A DNA stretch of 11,718 nucleotides, from assembly GCA_030152105.1 (NCBI GenBank), contig JASLIH010000202.1, forward strand, positions 1 through 11,718, written 5' to 3'. This DNA is from Actinomycetes bacterium (GTDB taxonomy: Bacteria; Actinomycetota; CALGFH01). The position numbers and the translations under genes are program-made. The notes beneath the pieces were generated by a model. The model worked only from the letters and a program-made list of their open reading frames with translations. It had not been told where the DNA came from and did not search any database. Shown here one piece after another: positions 1 through 6,810 of the stretch (position 1 is its first letter; every line of letters begins with the position of its first letter).

Positions 1-2
1 CC

Positions 3-2837
3 GGTCCACCGCAGACGCGGACCCGGCTGGACATGGAGTGGCTGCTGCGGCTGGTGCTCCAGCTGGAGGCCGACCCGGAGGTTCGCCGCCACCTGGGCCT
101 GTTCGCCAACACCGCCGCGTTCGAGCGGGGCGGCCGCATCCATCTCTCCGAACGGGCCCCTGCCGGACCCCCGGCTCCCGGCGACAGCGCCTCGGTGCGG
201 GCGACCGGGGCGGTTCGCGAGGCGCTGGCCGCGGCCAGGCGCCCGATCCCGTACGCCGACCTGGCGGCCAGGCTGCTGGCGGCCATCCCGAATGCGACCC
301 GGGAGCGGGTCGACCAGCTCATCGCCCAGCTCTGCCAGGCGACCCTGCTCCTCACCGACCTGCGCCCGCCGCTGACCAGCCCTGACCCCGCCGGCTGGGT
401 GGCCGACCGCCTCGCCGCCGCCGCCCGGGCCGAGGACCATGGTCCGCAACCGACCCGGCCGCTCGATGGCGGGGCCGCCGACGGCGGGGCGGTGCGAGCT
501 CGAGACCAGGGTGCACGAGTTGCCGCGCTGGCTGCCGAGGCGGCCGCGCTGGACCGGCTCGGGCCGGCCGAGGCGGAGGCTGGCCATGCGCGTCTCGCCG
601 GACAGCTGGAGGCGGGCGGGGCCCGTTCGCCGCTGCAGGTTGACGCCCGGCTCGAACTGCGCGGCGCCGGGCTGCACCCGGCGGTGGGAGAGGCGGCGGC
701 GGGAGCGGCCGAGCTGCTGCTGCGGCTGACTCCGCTGCCGGACGGGCCGCCGTATCTGGCCGCGTACCGGCAGGCGTTCCTGCGACGCTACGGCCCGGAC
801 CGCACGGTGCCGCTGCTGGAGCTGCTCGACCAACGCTTCGGCCTCGGTCCGCTGGGCGCGGCGACGGGGGTGGCGAGGCCGGCCGGGGCGGCCGGGCGGA
901 ACCAGCTCCTGCTGGACCTCGCCTGCCGGGCGCTACGGGACCGCCAGCCCGTCCTGGAGCTCGACGACGAGCTGGTCGGGCGGCTGGCCACCTGGGTCCC
1001 GGGCCCGGAGACGGCGCCGAGGTCGCTGGAGCTGTACGTCGGGGTCGCGGCCGCGTCGGCGGCGGCGATTGACGGGGGCGCGTTCACGCTCGTCGTCGGG
1101 CACGGCGCCGGGGTGTCGCCGGCCGGTCGCAACCTGGGCAGGTTCGCCGACCTGCTGGCGACGGCCGAGGCGGGGCGGATCGCGATGCCCGAGGCCGACC
1201 AGATGCCAATGGCCGGCGCCGGGCGGGCCGCCGGCTTGGCCCGAGCCGGGGCGGCGCGACCCTCGGTGGTCGTGGCTGAGCTGGTCTATCTGCCGAGGAG
1301 GTTGCGGCAGGCCAATGTGGCCGTCCGGGCGGGCCAGCACGGCTTCGAGGTGGTCGTCGGCACCAGCCCTGGGGTGCCTGGCGACCGGGTGGTGCCGCTC
1401 GACGAGCTGGTTGTGGGGGTCAGGGACGGGCGGCTGCGGGTGTGGTGGCCGGCGGCCGGGTCGGAGATCGAGGTGACCGCCGGTCACATGCTCAACGCCG
1501 CCGAGGCGCCCGCGGTCTGCCGGTTCCTGGCCGAGGTCGGCCGGGACGGGCGGCCCCAGCTCGGCGGGTTCTCGTGGGGACCGGCGGCCGGGTTCCCCGT
1601 CCTTCCCCGGGTCCAGGCTGGGCGGGTTGTCCTGCGACCCGCATCCTGGCGCCTCGACCCGGTCCTGGGTGCCACCCCGGACTCGCTCCGGCGCTGGCGC
1701 GAGGACTGGAAGGTCCCACGACATGTGCAGCTTGGCGGTGGCGACCGGCGGCTGCTGCTCGACCTGGACGACCCGGCGCAGGCGGGGCAGGTCCGGGACG
1801 AGCTGGGAGCTGGCCGGCCGGTGACGGTGCACGAGGCCGTTCCCGGGCCGGGCGACGCCTGGCTGCCGGGGCCGGGCGGCCGGTACCTGACCGAGCTGGT
1901 CGTCCCGCTCCGTCTCGCCGCGCCACAGCTACCGCCGACATCCGGGAGCGGGCAGCTGTCCCATGCCCCGGCCGCGCTCGTCCCCCGGGACATGCGGCTG
2001 CGGCCGCCGGGGAGCGAGTGGCTGTACGTCAAGCTCTACGGGCCGCGGGAGGACGAGGACGAGCTGCTGGCCGGGCCGGTCCGGGACCTGGCCGAGGCGG
2101 CGGTCGGGGACGGGGTGGCCTCGGGATGGTTCTTCCTGCGCTACGGCGACCCGGACCCGCATCTGCGGCTCCGGTTCCGGGGGGAGCCGGGGCGACTGAC
2201 CGGGAAGCTGCTGCCCCGGTTGTCCGAGTGGGCGGGTGGGCTGGTCACCGCCGGACGGTGCGACCGGTTCGCCATCGACACCTATGAGCGGGAGGTGGAG
2301 CGCTACGGCGGGCCGGAGGGGATGGCCGCCGCCGAGGAGCTGTTCGTGGCCGACAGCCGCTGTGTGGCTGGCCTGCTCGGCTGCCTGCGTGGGGGCCTGG
2401 GGCTGGACCGGGTTGGGCTTGCCGTGGTCACCACCGACGACCTGCTGGACGCGCTCGGGCTCGACCCGCGCCGGCGGCTGGAATGGTGCGGCGGGCGGGT
2501 GGCCGAGCGGCGGGCGTCGGGACCAGAGCACCGCCGGCGCAAGGTCGTCCTGCGGCCGCTGCTCACCGACCCGCGACGGCTCGCGTCGGTCCCAGGCGGG
2601 CGGGAGGCGCTGGGGCACCTGGCCGACCGACGGGCCGCCCTCTCCCCGGTCGCCGAGCGGCTGGCCGCGCTGGCCGCCTTGGGCGACCCTCCCCTCCGCG
2701 ACCTGGCGGCCAGCTTCGTGCACCTCCACTGCAACCGGCTGGTCGGGCCCGACCCGGTCACCGAGCGTCTGGTCATGGGGCTGCTGCTGCGGACCCGTGA
2801 GAGCCTCGACCGGGCGCCGCTCCCCCGCCGCGGCTGA
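3..2837 (+). CDS. LanB-type lantibiotic/thiopeptide dehydratase, 5' end outside window
   Basis: Family role (known): full-length LanB enzymes activate Ser/Thr of a precursor peptide with glutamate from glutamyl-tRNA, then eliminate it to give dehydroalanine/dehydrobutyrine. Seen: the frame is open from the first base and already matches the family before the first ATG at 33 (TRTRLDMEWLL, a conserved internal LanB stretch), so the true start lies upstream, by my estimate roughly 100-130 residues. Counting from the Met at 33, typical landmarks are LRPPLT, PLLELLDQRFGLGPL, a GRFADLL segment, LVYLPRR, GHMLN, FSWG and LPRV in the glutamylation domain. A SpaB-C/thiopeptide-type elimination domain starts near residue 663 (WLYVKLYG) with FLRYGDPDPHLRLRF, DTYEREVERYGG and a C-terminal SFVHLHCNRLVG whose His/Arg residues are candidate elimination residues. 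Having both domains argues against a short PEARL-type ligase. A Gly/Ala-rich stretch near residues 130-170 looks like a linker. No frameshift is seen. An aminotransferase follows 73 bp later. Confidence 0.92.
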   Translation, partial: GPPQTRTRLDMEWLLRLVLQLEADPEVRRHLGLFANTAAFERGGRIHLSERAPAGPPAPGDSASVRATGAVREALAAARRPIPYADLAARLLAAIPNATRERVDQLIAQLCQATLLLTDLRPPLTSPDPAGWVADRLAAAARAEDHGPQPTRPLDGGAADGGAVRARDQGARVAALAAEAAALDRLGPAEAEAGHARLAGQLEAGGARSPLQVDARLELRGAGLHPAVGEAAAGAAELLLRLTPLPDGPPYLAAYRQAFLRRYGPDRTVPLLELLDQRFGLGPLGAATGVARPAGAAGRNQLLLDLACRALRDRQPVLELDDELVGRLATWVPGPETAPRSLELYVGVAAASAAAIDGGAFTLVVGHGAGVSPAGRNLGRFADLLATAEAGRIAMPEADQMPMAGAGRAAGLARAGAARPSVVVAELVYLPRRLRQANVAVRAGQHGFEVVVGTSPGVPGDRVVPLDELVVGVRDGRLRVWWPAAGSEIEVTAGHMLNAAEAPAVCRFLAEVGRDGRPQLGGFSWGPAAGFPVLPRVQAGRVVLRPASWRLDPVLGATPDSLRRWREDWKVPRHVQLGGGDRRLLLDLDDPAQAGQVRDELGAGRPVTVHEAVPGPGDAWLPGPGGRYLTELVVPLRLAAPQLPPTSGSGQLSHAPAALVPRDMRLRPPGSEWLYVKLYGPREDEDELLAGPVRDLAEAAVGDGVASGWFFLRYGDPDPHLRLRFRGEPGRLTGKLLPRLSEWAGGLVTAGRCDRFAIDTYEREVERYGGPEGMAAAEELFVADSRCVAGLLGCLRGGLGLDRVGLAVVTTDDLLDALGLDPRRRLEWCGGRVAERRASGPEHRRRKVVLRPLLTDPRRLASVPGGREALGHLADRRAALSPVAERLAALAALGDPPLRDLAASFVHLHCNRLVGPDPVTERLVMGLLLRTRESLDRAPLPRRG

Positions 2838-2899
2838 GCGGGGCCGGCGTTCTGCCACGGCCACGACGATGAGAGGATGAGGCGTCCGTCGTCGCTCCT

Positions 2900-2905
2900 G
2901 GAGGG
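2900..2905 (+). promoter_or_regulatory. Ribosome binding site deciding the aminotransferase start
   Basis: GGAGGG lies 5 bp before the GTG at 2911. An earlier in-frame GTG at 2905 overlaps this motif and has no usable spacing, so 2911 is preferred. I see no convincing separate promoter in the 73-bp gap after the dehydratase, so co-transcription is likely. Confidence 0.65.
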
Positions 2906-2910
2906 TGCCC

Positions 2911-4272
2911 GTGATCGACCGCGAACGGCTCGCCGCGCTCCTCGGGCGCGAGCGCGACACCTTCGCTGAGCGGCACCCGCGCAGCCGCGCCGCCTACCGG
3001 GCGGCCGGGGCCAGCCTGCTCGGCAACGTCCCCATGACCTGGATGAACAAGGCGGCCGGGCGGTTCCCGGTGTACCTGGCCGAGGCCAGAGGGGCCACCG
3101 TTGTCGACCTGGACGGTCATCGCTATGTCGACCTGTGCCTCGGCGACACCGCCGCCATGGCCGGCCACTCGCCGGCGCCGACGGTGGCGGCCGTGCAGCG
3201 GCGCTACGCCGAGGCCGGCGGGGCCACGGCCATGCTCCCCACCGAGGACGCGGCCTGGGTCGGGGCCGAGCTGGCCCGCCGGTTCGGGGTGCCGCTGTGG
3301 AGTTTCAGCCTGACCGCCACCGACGCCAACCGCTGGGCCATCCGGCTGGCCCGGCTGGTCACTGACCGGCCCAAGATCCTGGTCTTCAACTACTGCTACC
3401 ACGGCACCGTCGACGAGGCCTTCATCACCCTGGACGCCGACGGGGCGGCCTCGCGCGAGGGCAACGTCGGGGCCCCGGTCGACCCGGCCGCCACCACCCG
3501 GGTGGTCGAGTTCAACGACCTTGACGCTCTCGACCGCGAGCTGGCCAACGGCGACGTGGCCTGTGTGCTGATGGAGCCGGCCCTGACCAACATCGGCATC
3601 GTCCTGCCCGCCCCCGGCTACCTGGAGGGGGTGCGCGAGCTGACCCGCCGCCACGGCACCCTGCTCATCAACGACGAGACCCACACGCTGTCGGCCGGGC
3701 CGGGCGGCTGCACCCTGGCCTGGGGCCTTGAGCCCGACCTGGTCACCGTGGGCAAGGCGATCGCCGGGGGGATCGCCGCCGGCGCCTACGGCGTCTCGGC
3801 CGAGGTCGCCGGGCGGGTCGCGGCCCGGCGCGACGCCGACCTGATCGACACCGGCGGGGTCGGCGGCACCCTGGCCGGCAACGCCCTGTCGGTGGCGGCC
3901 ATGCGGGCCACCCTCGGCCACGTCCTCACCGACCGGGCGTTCGAGCACATGATCGGGCTGGCCACCCGGTTCACCGACGGCGTCCAGGAGGTGCTGGACC
4001 GCTGCGGTGTGCCCTGGTCGGTGGTGCAGCTGGGGGCCAGGGCCGAGTACCGGTTCACCAGCCCGGCCCCGGTCAACGGCGGCCAGTCGGCCGCCGCCGG
4101 CGACGACCAGCTCGACGACTACCTGCACCTGTACCTGCACAACCGGGACATCCTGCTGACCCCGTTCCACAACATGGCCCTGATGTGCCCGGCCACCACC
4201 ACCGGCGACGTCGACCGGCACACCGAGGTGTTCGGCGCCGCCGTGGCCGAGCTGGCCGGCGAGGCCGGCTGA
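2911..4272 (+). CDS. Class III PLP aminotransferase, glutamate-1-semialdehyde aminomutase-like
   Basis: This 453-residue protein (GTG start) has the fold-type I, class III aminotransferase layout. ATVVDLDGHRYVDLCLG is the N-terminal class III signature. CYHG near residues 162-165 carries the Tyr expected to stack on the cofactor. NDETHT has Asp255, expected to pair with the pyridine nitrogen. VGKAIAGG has Lys282 as the expected Schiff-base lysine. Similarity is greatest to the glutamate-1-semialdehyde aminomutase-like branch. Odd: the phosphate-binding SGTEA motif of HemL-type enzymes reads TATDAN here (135-140), so I do not call it hemL. The substrate is unknown; a transaminase on an amino acid or keto/aldehyde compound is the safe call. 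It follows the LanB-type dehydratase on the same strand, so a tailoring or supply role in that pathway is possible but inferred. It converges with the membrane protein gene, with only 3 bp between the stops. Confidence 0.9.
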   Translation: MIDRERLAALLGRERDTFAERHPRSRAAYRAAGASLLGNVPMTWMNKAAGRFPVYLAEARGATVVDLDGHRYVDLCLGDTAAMAGHSPAPTVAAVQRRYAEAGGATAMLPTEDAAWVGAELARRFGVPLWSFSLTATDANRWAIRLARLVTDRPKILVFNYCYHGTVDEAFITLDADGAASREGNVGAPVDPAATTRVVEFNDLDALDRELANGDVACVLMEPALTNIGIVLPAPGYLEGVRELTRRHGTLLINDETHTLSAGPGGCTLAWGLEPDLVTVGKAIAGGIAAGAYGVSAEVAGRVAARRDADLIDTGGVGGTLAGNALSVAAMRATLGHVLTDRAFEHMIGLATRFTDGVQEVLDRCGVPWSVVQLGARAEYRFTSPAPVNGGQSAAAGDDQLDDYLHLYLHNRDILLTPFHNMALMCPATTTGDVDRHTEVFGAAVAELAGEAG

Positions 4273-4275
4273 CGG

Positions 4276-5670
4276 TCACCAGCGGGTGTAGAACAGCACC
4301 TGGATGGCCAGGGCCTGACCGAGCAGCAGGGCGGCCACCAGCGGCAGGCTGGCCCGCCAGCGCAGCAGCTGGCGCACGGCCACCACCACCGCGAACGGGA
4401 CCAGGAACTGCCACATCCGCTCGACCTCGCCGCGGGTGTGGCCCCAGCAGGCGGCGGCCAGCAGGGCGGCCCCGGTGGCCATCTCGAACGACCCCCAGGC
4501 CCGCTCCCGGACCGCCGCGACCAGCCGCGTGACCAGGGCCGCGGCCAGGGGGAAGCCGAGGATGGCGGCGAAGGCGACCAGGTCGCCGAAGATCCACACC
4601 CACCAGACCCGCTGGGTGGTCCCGGGAGCGTGGCGCCAGAAGTCGTCGACCGCCGCCACCGCGGCCCGCACGTCGTAGCCGGTGGTGATCATGAGCAGCC
4701 CGGCCAGGGCGAGCACCACCGCCCCGGTGACGGCCGCCCAGCGCAGCACCCAGCCCCAGCCGGCGGCCGCCCGCACGGCCAGGGCTCGCACGGCCAGGAA
4801 CGGCAGGACCAGGGCGGCCGCGAAGCTGAGCATGGAGGCCAGCCAGAGCAGCACCCCGCCGGCCACCGTCCACCCCATCGAGCGCCGCTGCAGGCCCCGG
4901 TCGGCGGCCAGGGCCGCCCCGGCCAGCACCGGCGCCCACATGGCGTCGGCCGAGGTGGCCACGTACAGGACGGTCACCGGCGCCAGGGCCCAGCAGACGA
5001 CCGCGACCCGCTCCCCCTGCTCGCCGAGCTCGTCGCGGGCCAGGCCGGCCGCGACCAGCAGGCCAAGGCAGCCGGCGGCCACGGTGGCCAGCGCGGCCGC
5101 GTCCAGGCCGGCCCAGACCCGGTCGACCAGCACGTAGAACACGGTCGCGAACGGCGGGTGCTGGGCGGCGAAGTCGGGCAGGGCCGACACCCTGGACGGG
5201 AACTCGCCGATGAAGGCCGGGATCGGCCCGGCCTGGCCGACCGCCCCCGGGTACTCCCCCACAAAGGCCAGCGGCGCCGCCCACGCGGCCGGCCCGCCGG
5301 TCAGGGCGGCCACGGCCAGGGCCAGGATGGCCAGGGCGGCCAGCGACCCGCCCAGCCGCAGGCTCCGCGACACGCCCTCGGCGCGGGCCAGGGCGACCAG
5401 GGCGGCCGCCGCGGCCAGGGCCACCGGCAGGGCGACCAGGGCCGCCCCGAGGTCAACGCCGGGCTGCCAGAACAGGTACGACGGCCAGCTGTGGTACCAG
5501 GGCCAGCTCGGGACCGAGAACGGCACGCCGCCGAAGTGGCGCATGCTCAGGGTGCCGGCCAGCCCGATCGCGACCAGGCAGCCGGCGGCGACCGCGGTCG
5601 CCGCCAGGACCGGCCGGCCGCTGGTGGGCCGTTCGCCGGCTGGGCTCGGGAACCGGGCGAGCACCTTCAT
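4276..5670 (-). CDS. Polytopic membrane protein, putative GT-C-type glycosyltransferase
   Basis: This 464-residue protein is mostly hydrophobic, with roughly 10-12 likely membrane helices separated by short Arg-rich loops. After a first helix (about residues 22-42) comes an aromatic extracytoplasmic loop (WPWYHSWPSYLFW). A later loop carries FIGEFPSRVSALPDFAAQ followed by His-Pro-Pro at 171-173. An acidic/aromatic loop leading into HPP and then a helix resembles actinobacterial GT-C-fold membrane glycosyltransferases (polyprenyl-phosphate-sugar users), but I cannot identify a firm catalytic acid, so the glycosyltransferase call is inference. ATG at 5668-5670 is the chosen start; its ribosome site is weak. 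It lies 39 bp downstream of the alpha/beta hydrolase on the same strand and is probably in one operon with it. The gap contains an 8-bp palindrome GGTATACC (5683-5690), which could include a -10-like element. The stop is 3 bp from the convergent aminotransferase stop. Confidence 0.8.
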   Translation of the reverse strand: MKVLARFPSPAGERPTSGRPVLAATAVAAGCLVAIGLAGTLSMRHFGGVPFSVPSWPWYHSWPSYLFWQPGVDLGAALVALPVALAAAAALVALARAEGVSRSLRLGGSLAALAILALAVAALTGGPAAWAAPLAFVGEYPGAVGQAGPIPAFIGEFPSRVSALPDFAAQHPPFATVFYVLVDRVWAGLDAAALATVAAGCLGLLVAAGLARDELGEQGERVAVVCWALAPVTVLYVATSADAMWAPVLAGAALAADRGLQRRSMGWTVAGGVLLWLASMLSFAAALVLPFLAVRALAVRAAAGWGWVLRWAAVTGAVVLALAGLLMITTGYDVRAAVAAVDDFWRHAPGTTQRVWWVWIFGDLVAFAAILGFPLAAALVTRLVAAVRERAWGSFEMATGAALLAAACWGHTRGEVERMWQFLVPFAVVVAVRQLLRWRASLPLVAALLLGQALAIQVLFYTRW

Positions 5671-5709
5671 GGCGTGCCCGAGGGTATACCGGGAACGGCC
5701 GTCCGGGGC

Positions 5710-6756
5710 TTAGGGGGTGCCCTTGATGTGGGCCAGGAGCTGCTCGCGGACCTCGGCCGAGCGCTCGATCAGGGGGCCGTGGCCGCAGCCCTCGAACACC
5801 AGCTCGCGCACTGACCCGCCGCCGGCCTGGTAGCGGTCCAGCATGGCCCGGGTCTGGGCGATCTGGGGCTGGGGCGGGTACACCTCCATGCCCGGCCAGC
5901 CCGGGACCGCCTCCAGCTTGCCGAGGGTGCCGAAGTCGAACATCGACTCGTCCGAGATCACCTGGTCCTGGTCGCCGCGCAGCCACAGGACGGGCGGCTT
6001 GACCGCCAGGTCGGCGAAGGCGCTGGTGTCGCACCACTTGCCGGCGAAGGCGTTGTTGACCCCCGAGCGGCCCGGCGCCACCCCCGGCCAGTTCGGCGAG
6101 GTGGTGGTGTCCCCCGGGTAGCCGGTGTCGCCGACGGCGGTGAGCAGCACCTCGTCCATCAGCTCGTCCTCGTCCGGGGCCTTGTAGGCCGGCGACCAGA
6201 AGAAGGTCCGCATCACCACCCGGGGGCTGGACACCGGCTCCTCCTCGGACGTGTCGCCGGCGGCCATGCGGCGCACGAAGTCGGGGGCGGCCGTGCCCCC
6301 GCCCGTTCCGGCCCAGTCGTCCCAGCAGGGCGTCCCGTGCACGTCCTTGCTGCCGCCGAACCCGTAGGGGGCCAGCGGCGCGATCAGGGTGATGGTGGCC
6401 AGCTCCTCGGTGTGGTCGATGGCGTACTGCTGGACCACCCCGCCGCCGTTGGACCAGCCGGCGATGTGGAGCCGCCCATACCCGGCCCAGCCGAGCGCCT
6501 CGACCAGGGCGTGCAGGTCGTCGCTCCAGTCACGCAGGCCCCGGGTGGCGTCGACCGGCTTGCGCTCGGTCCGGCCAAAGGATCGCAGATCGGGCGCGAC
6601 CAGCCGGTAGCCGTCGGGGAACCCGTCGGCCACGTCCTGCCAGAACCGTCCGGTGGTGATGTTGCCGTGGACCAGCAGCACCGGCACCCCGTCCTCTGGC
6701 CCAGCGACGAAGCAGTGGGTGCGGATACGGCTGGTCTCCACCATCACCTTGTCCAT
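5710..6756 (-). CDS. Alpha/beta-fold hydrolase
   Basis: A 348-residue alpha/beta hydrolase with no signal peptide, so probably cytoplasmic. Seen: LLVHGN (oxyanion-hole region, His30-Gly31-Asn32), APDLRSFGRT (the family's DxRGxGxS-like segment), the nucleophile elbow GWSNG with Ser102, GDQDQVI with the likely catalytic acid Asp264, and GCGHGP with His326. The catalytic triad is therefore complete. Length is somewhat above a minimal family member because of a cap region of about 120 residues between strands 6 and 7 that is rich in Gly/Thr/Pro. The substrate cannot be told; esterase, peptidase and lactonase roles are all possible. The ATG at 6754-6756 is supported by an excellent ribosome site (AAGGAGGA, 6763-6770 on the complement). 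The frame stays open further upstream, but that stretch is antisense to the divergent serine hydrolase and shows no domain, so I exclude it. Confidence 0.93.
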   Translation of the reverse strand: MDKVMVETSRIRTHCFVAGPEDGVPVLLVHGNITTGRFWQDVADGFPDGYRLVAPDLRSFGRTERKPVDATRGLRDWSDDLHALVEALGWAGYGRLHIAGWSNGGGVVQQYAIDHTEELATITLIAPLAPYGFGGSKDVHGTPCWDDWAGTGGGTAAPDFVRRMAAGDTSEEEPVSSPRVVMRTFFWSPAYKAPDEDELMDEVLLTAVGDTGYPGDTTTSPNWPGVAPGRSGVNNAFAGKWCDTSAFADLAVKPPVLWLRGDQDQVISDESMFDFGTLGKLEAVPGWPGMEVYPPQPQIAQTRAMLDRYQAGGGSVRELVFEGCGHGPLIERSAEVREQLLAHIKGTP

Positions 6757-6810
6757 GCAGTCTCCTCCTTGATCGCGGCTGCCCGTAAGGTAATGGCTGG
6801 AGCGGTCACG
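6757..6810. promoter_or_regulatory. Divergent intergenic region between two hydrolase genes
   Basis: These 54 bp separate the divergent starts and must hold both sets of start signals, unless transcription begins inside the opposing gene. It contains the strong minus-strand ribosome site (6763-6770) and a plus-strand GGAG (6799-6802). The AT-richer patch GTAAGGTAAT gives a TANNNT -10 candidate on each strand: TAAGGT (6786-6791, +) and TACCTT (6787-6792, -). I find no matching -35 at good spacing for either, so promoter placement is tentative. Confidence 0.4.

Noticed and set aside
2863..2892. ACGACG/CGTCGT inverted repeat in the dehydratase-aminotransferase gap as a terminator
   Set aside because: The stem is only 6 bp with an 18-base loop and no T tract; it is likely chance in GC-rich DNA.
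2773..4221. Long minus-strand open frame (482 codons) opposite the aminotransferase
   Set aside because: It is antisense to a gene with clear catalytic motifs. Its translation is rich in Gly, Val, Gln and Asp with no domain, as expected from the complementary frame of GC-rich coding DNA.
4438..5814. Plus-strand open frame of 458 codons opposite the membrane protein
   Set aside because: Translation is Gly/Gln/Arg/His-rich with no recognisable domain. The minus strand encodes a coherent multi-helix membrane protein.
6337..6810. Upstream extension of the serine hydrolase frame
   Set aside because: It is antisense to the conserved part of the alpha/beta hydrolase; family similarity and a ribosome site support the start at 6811.
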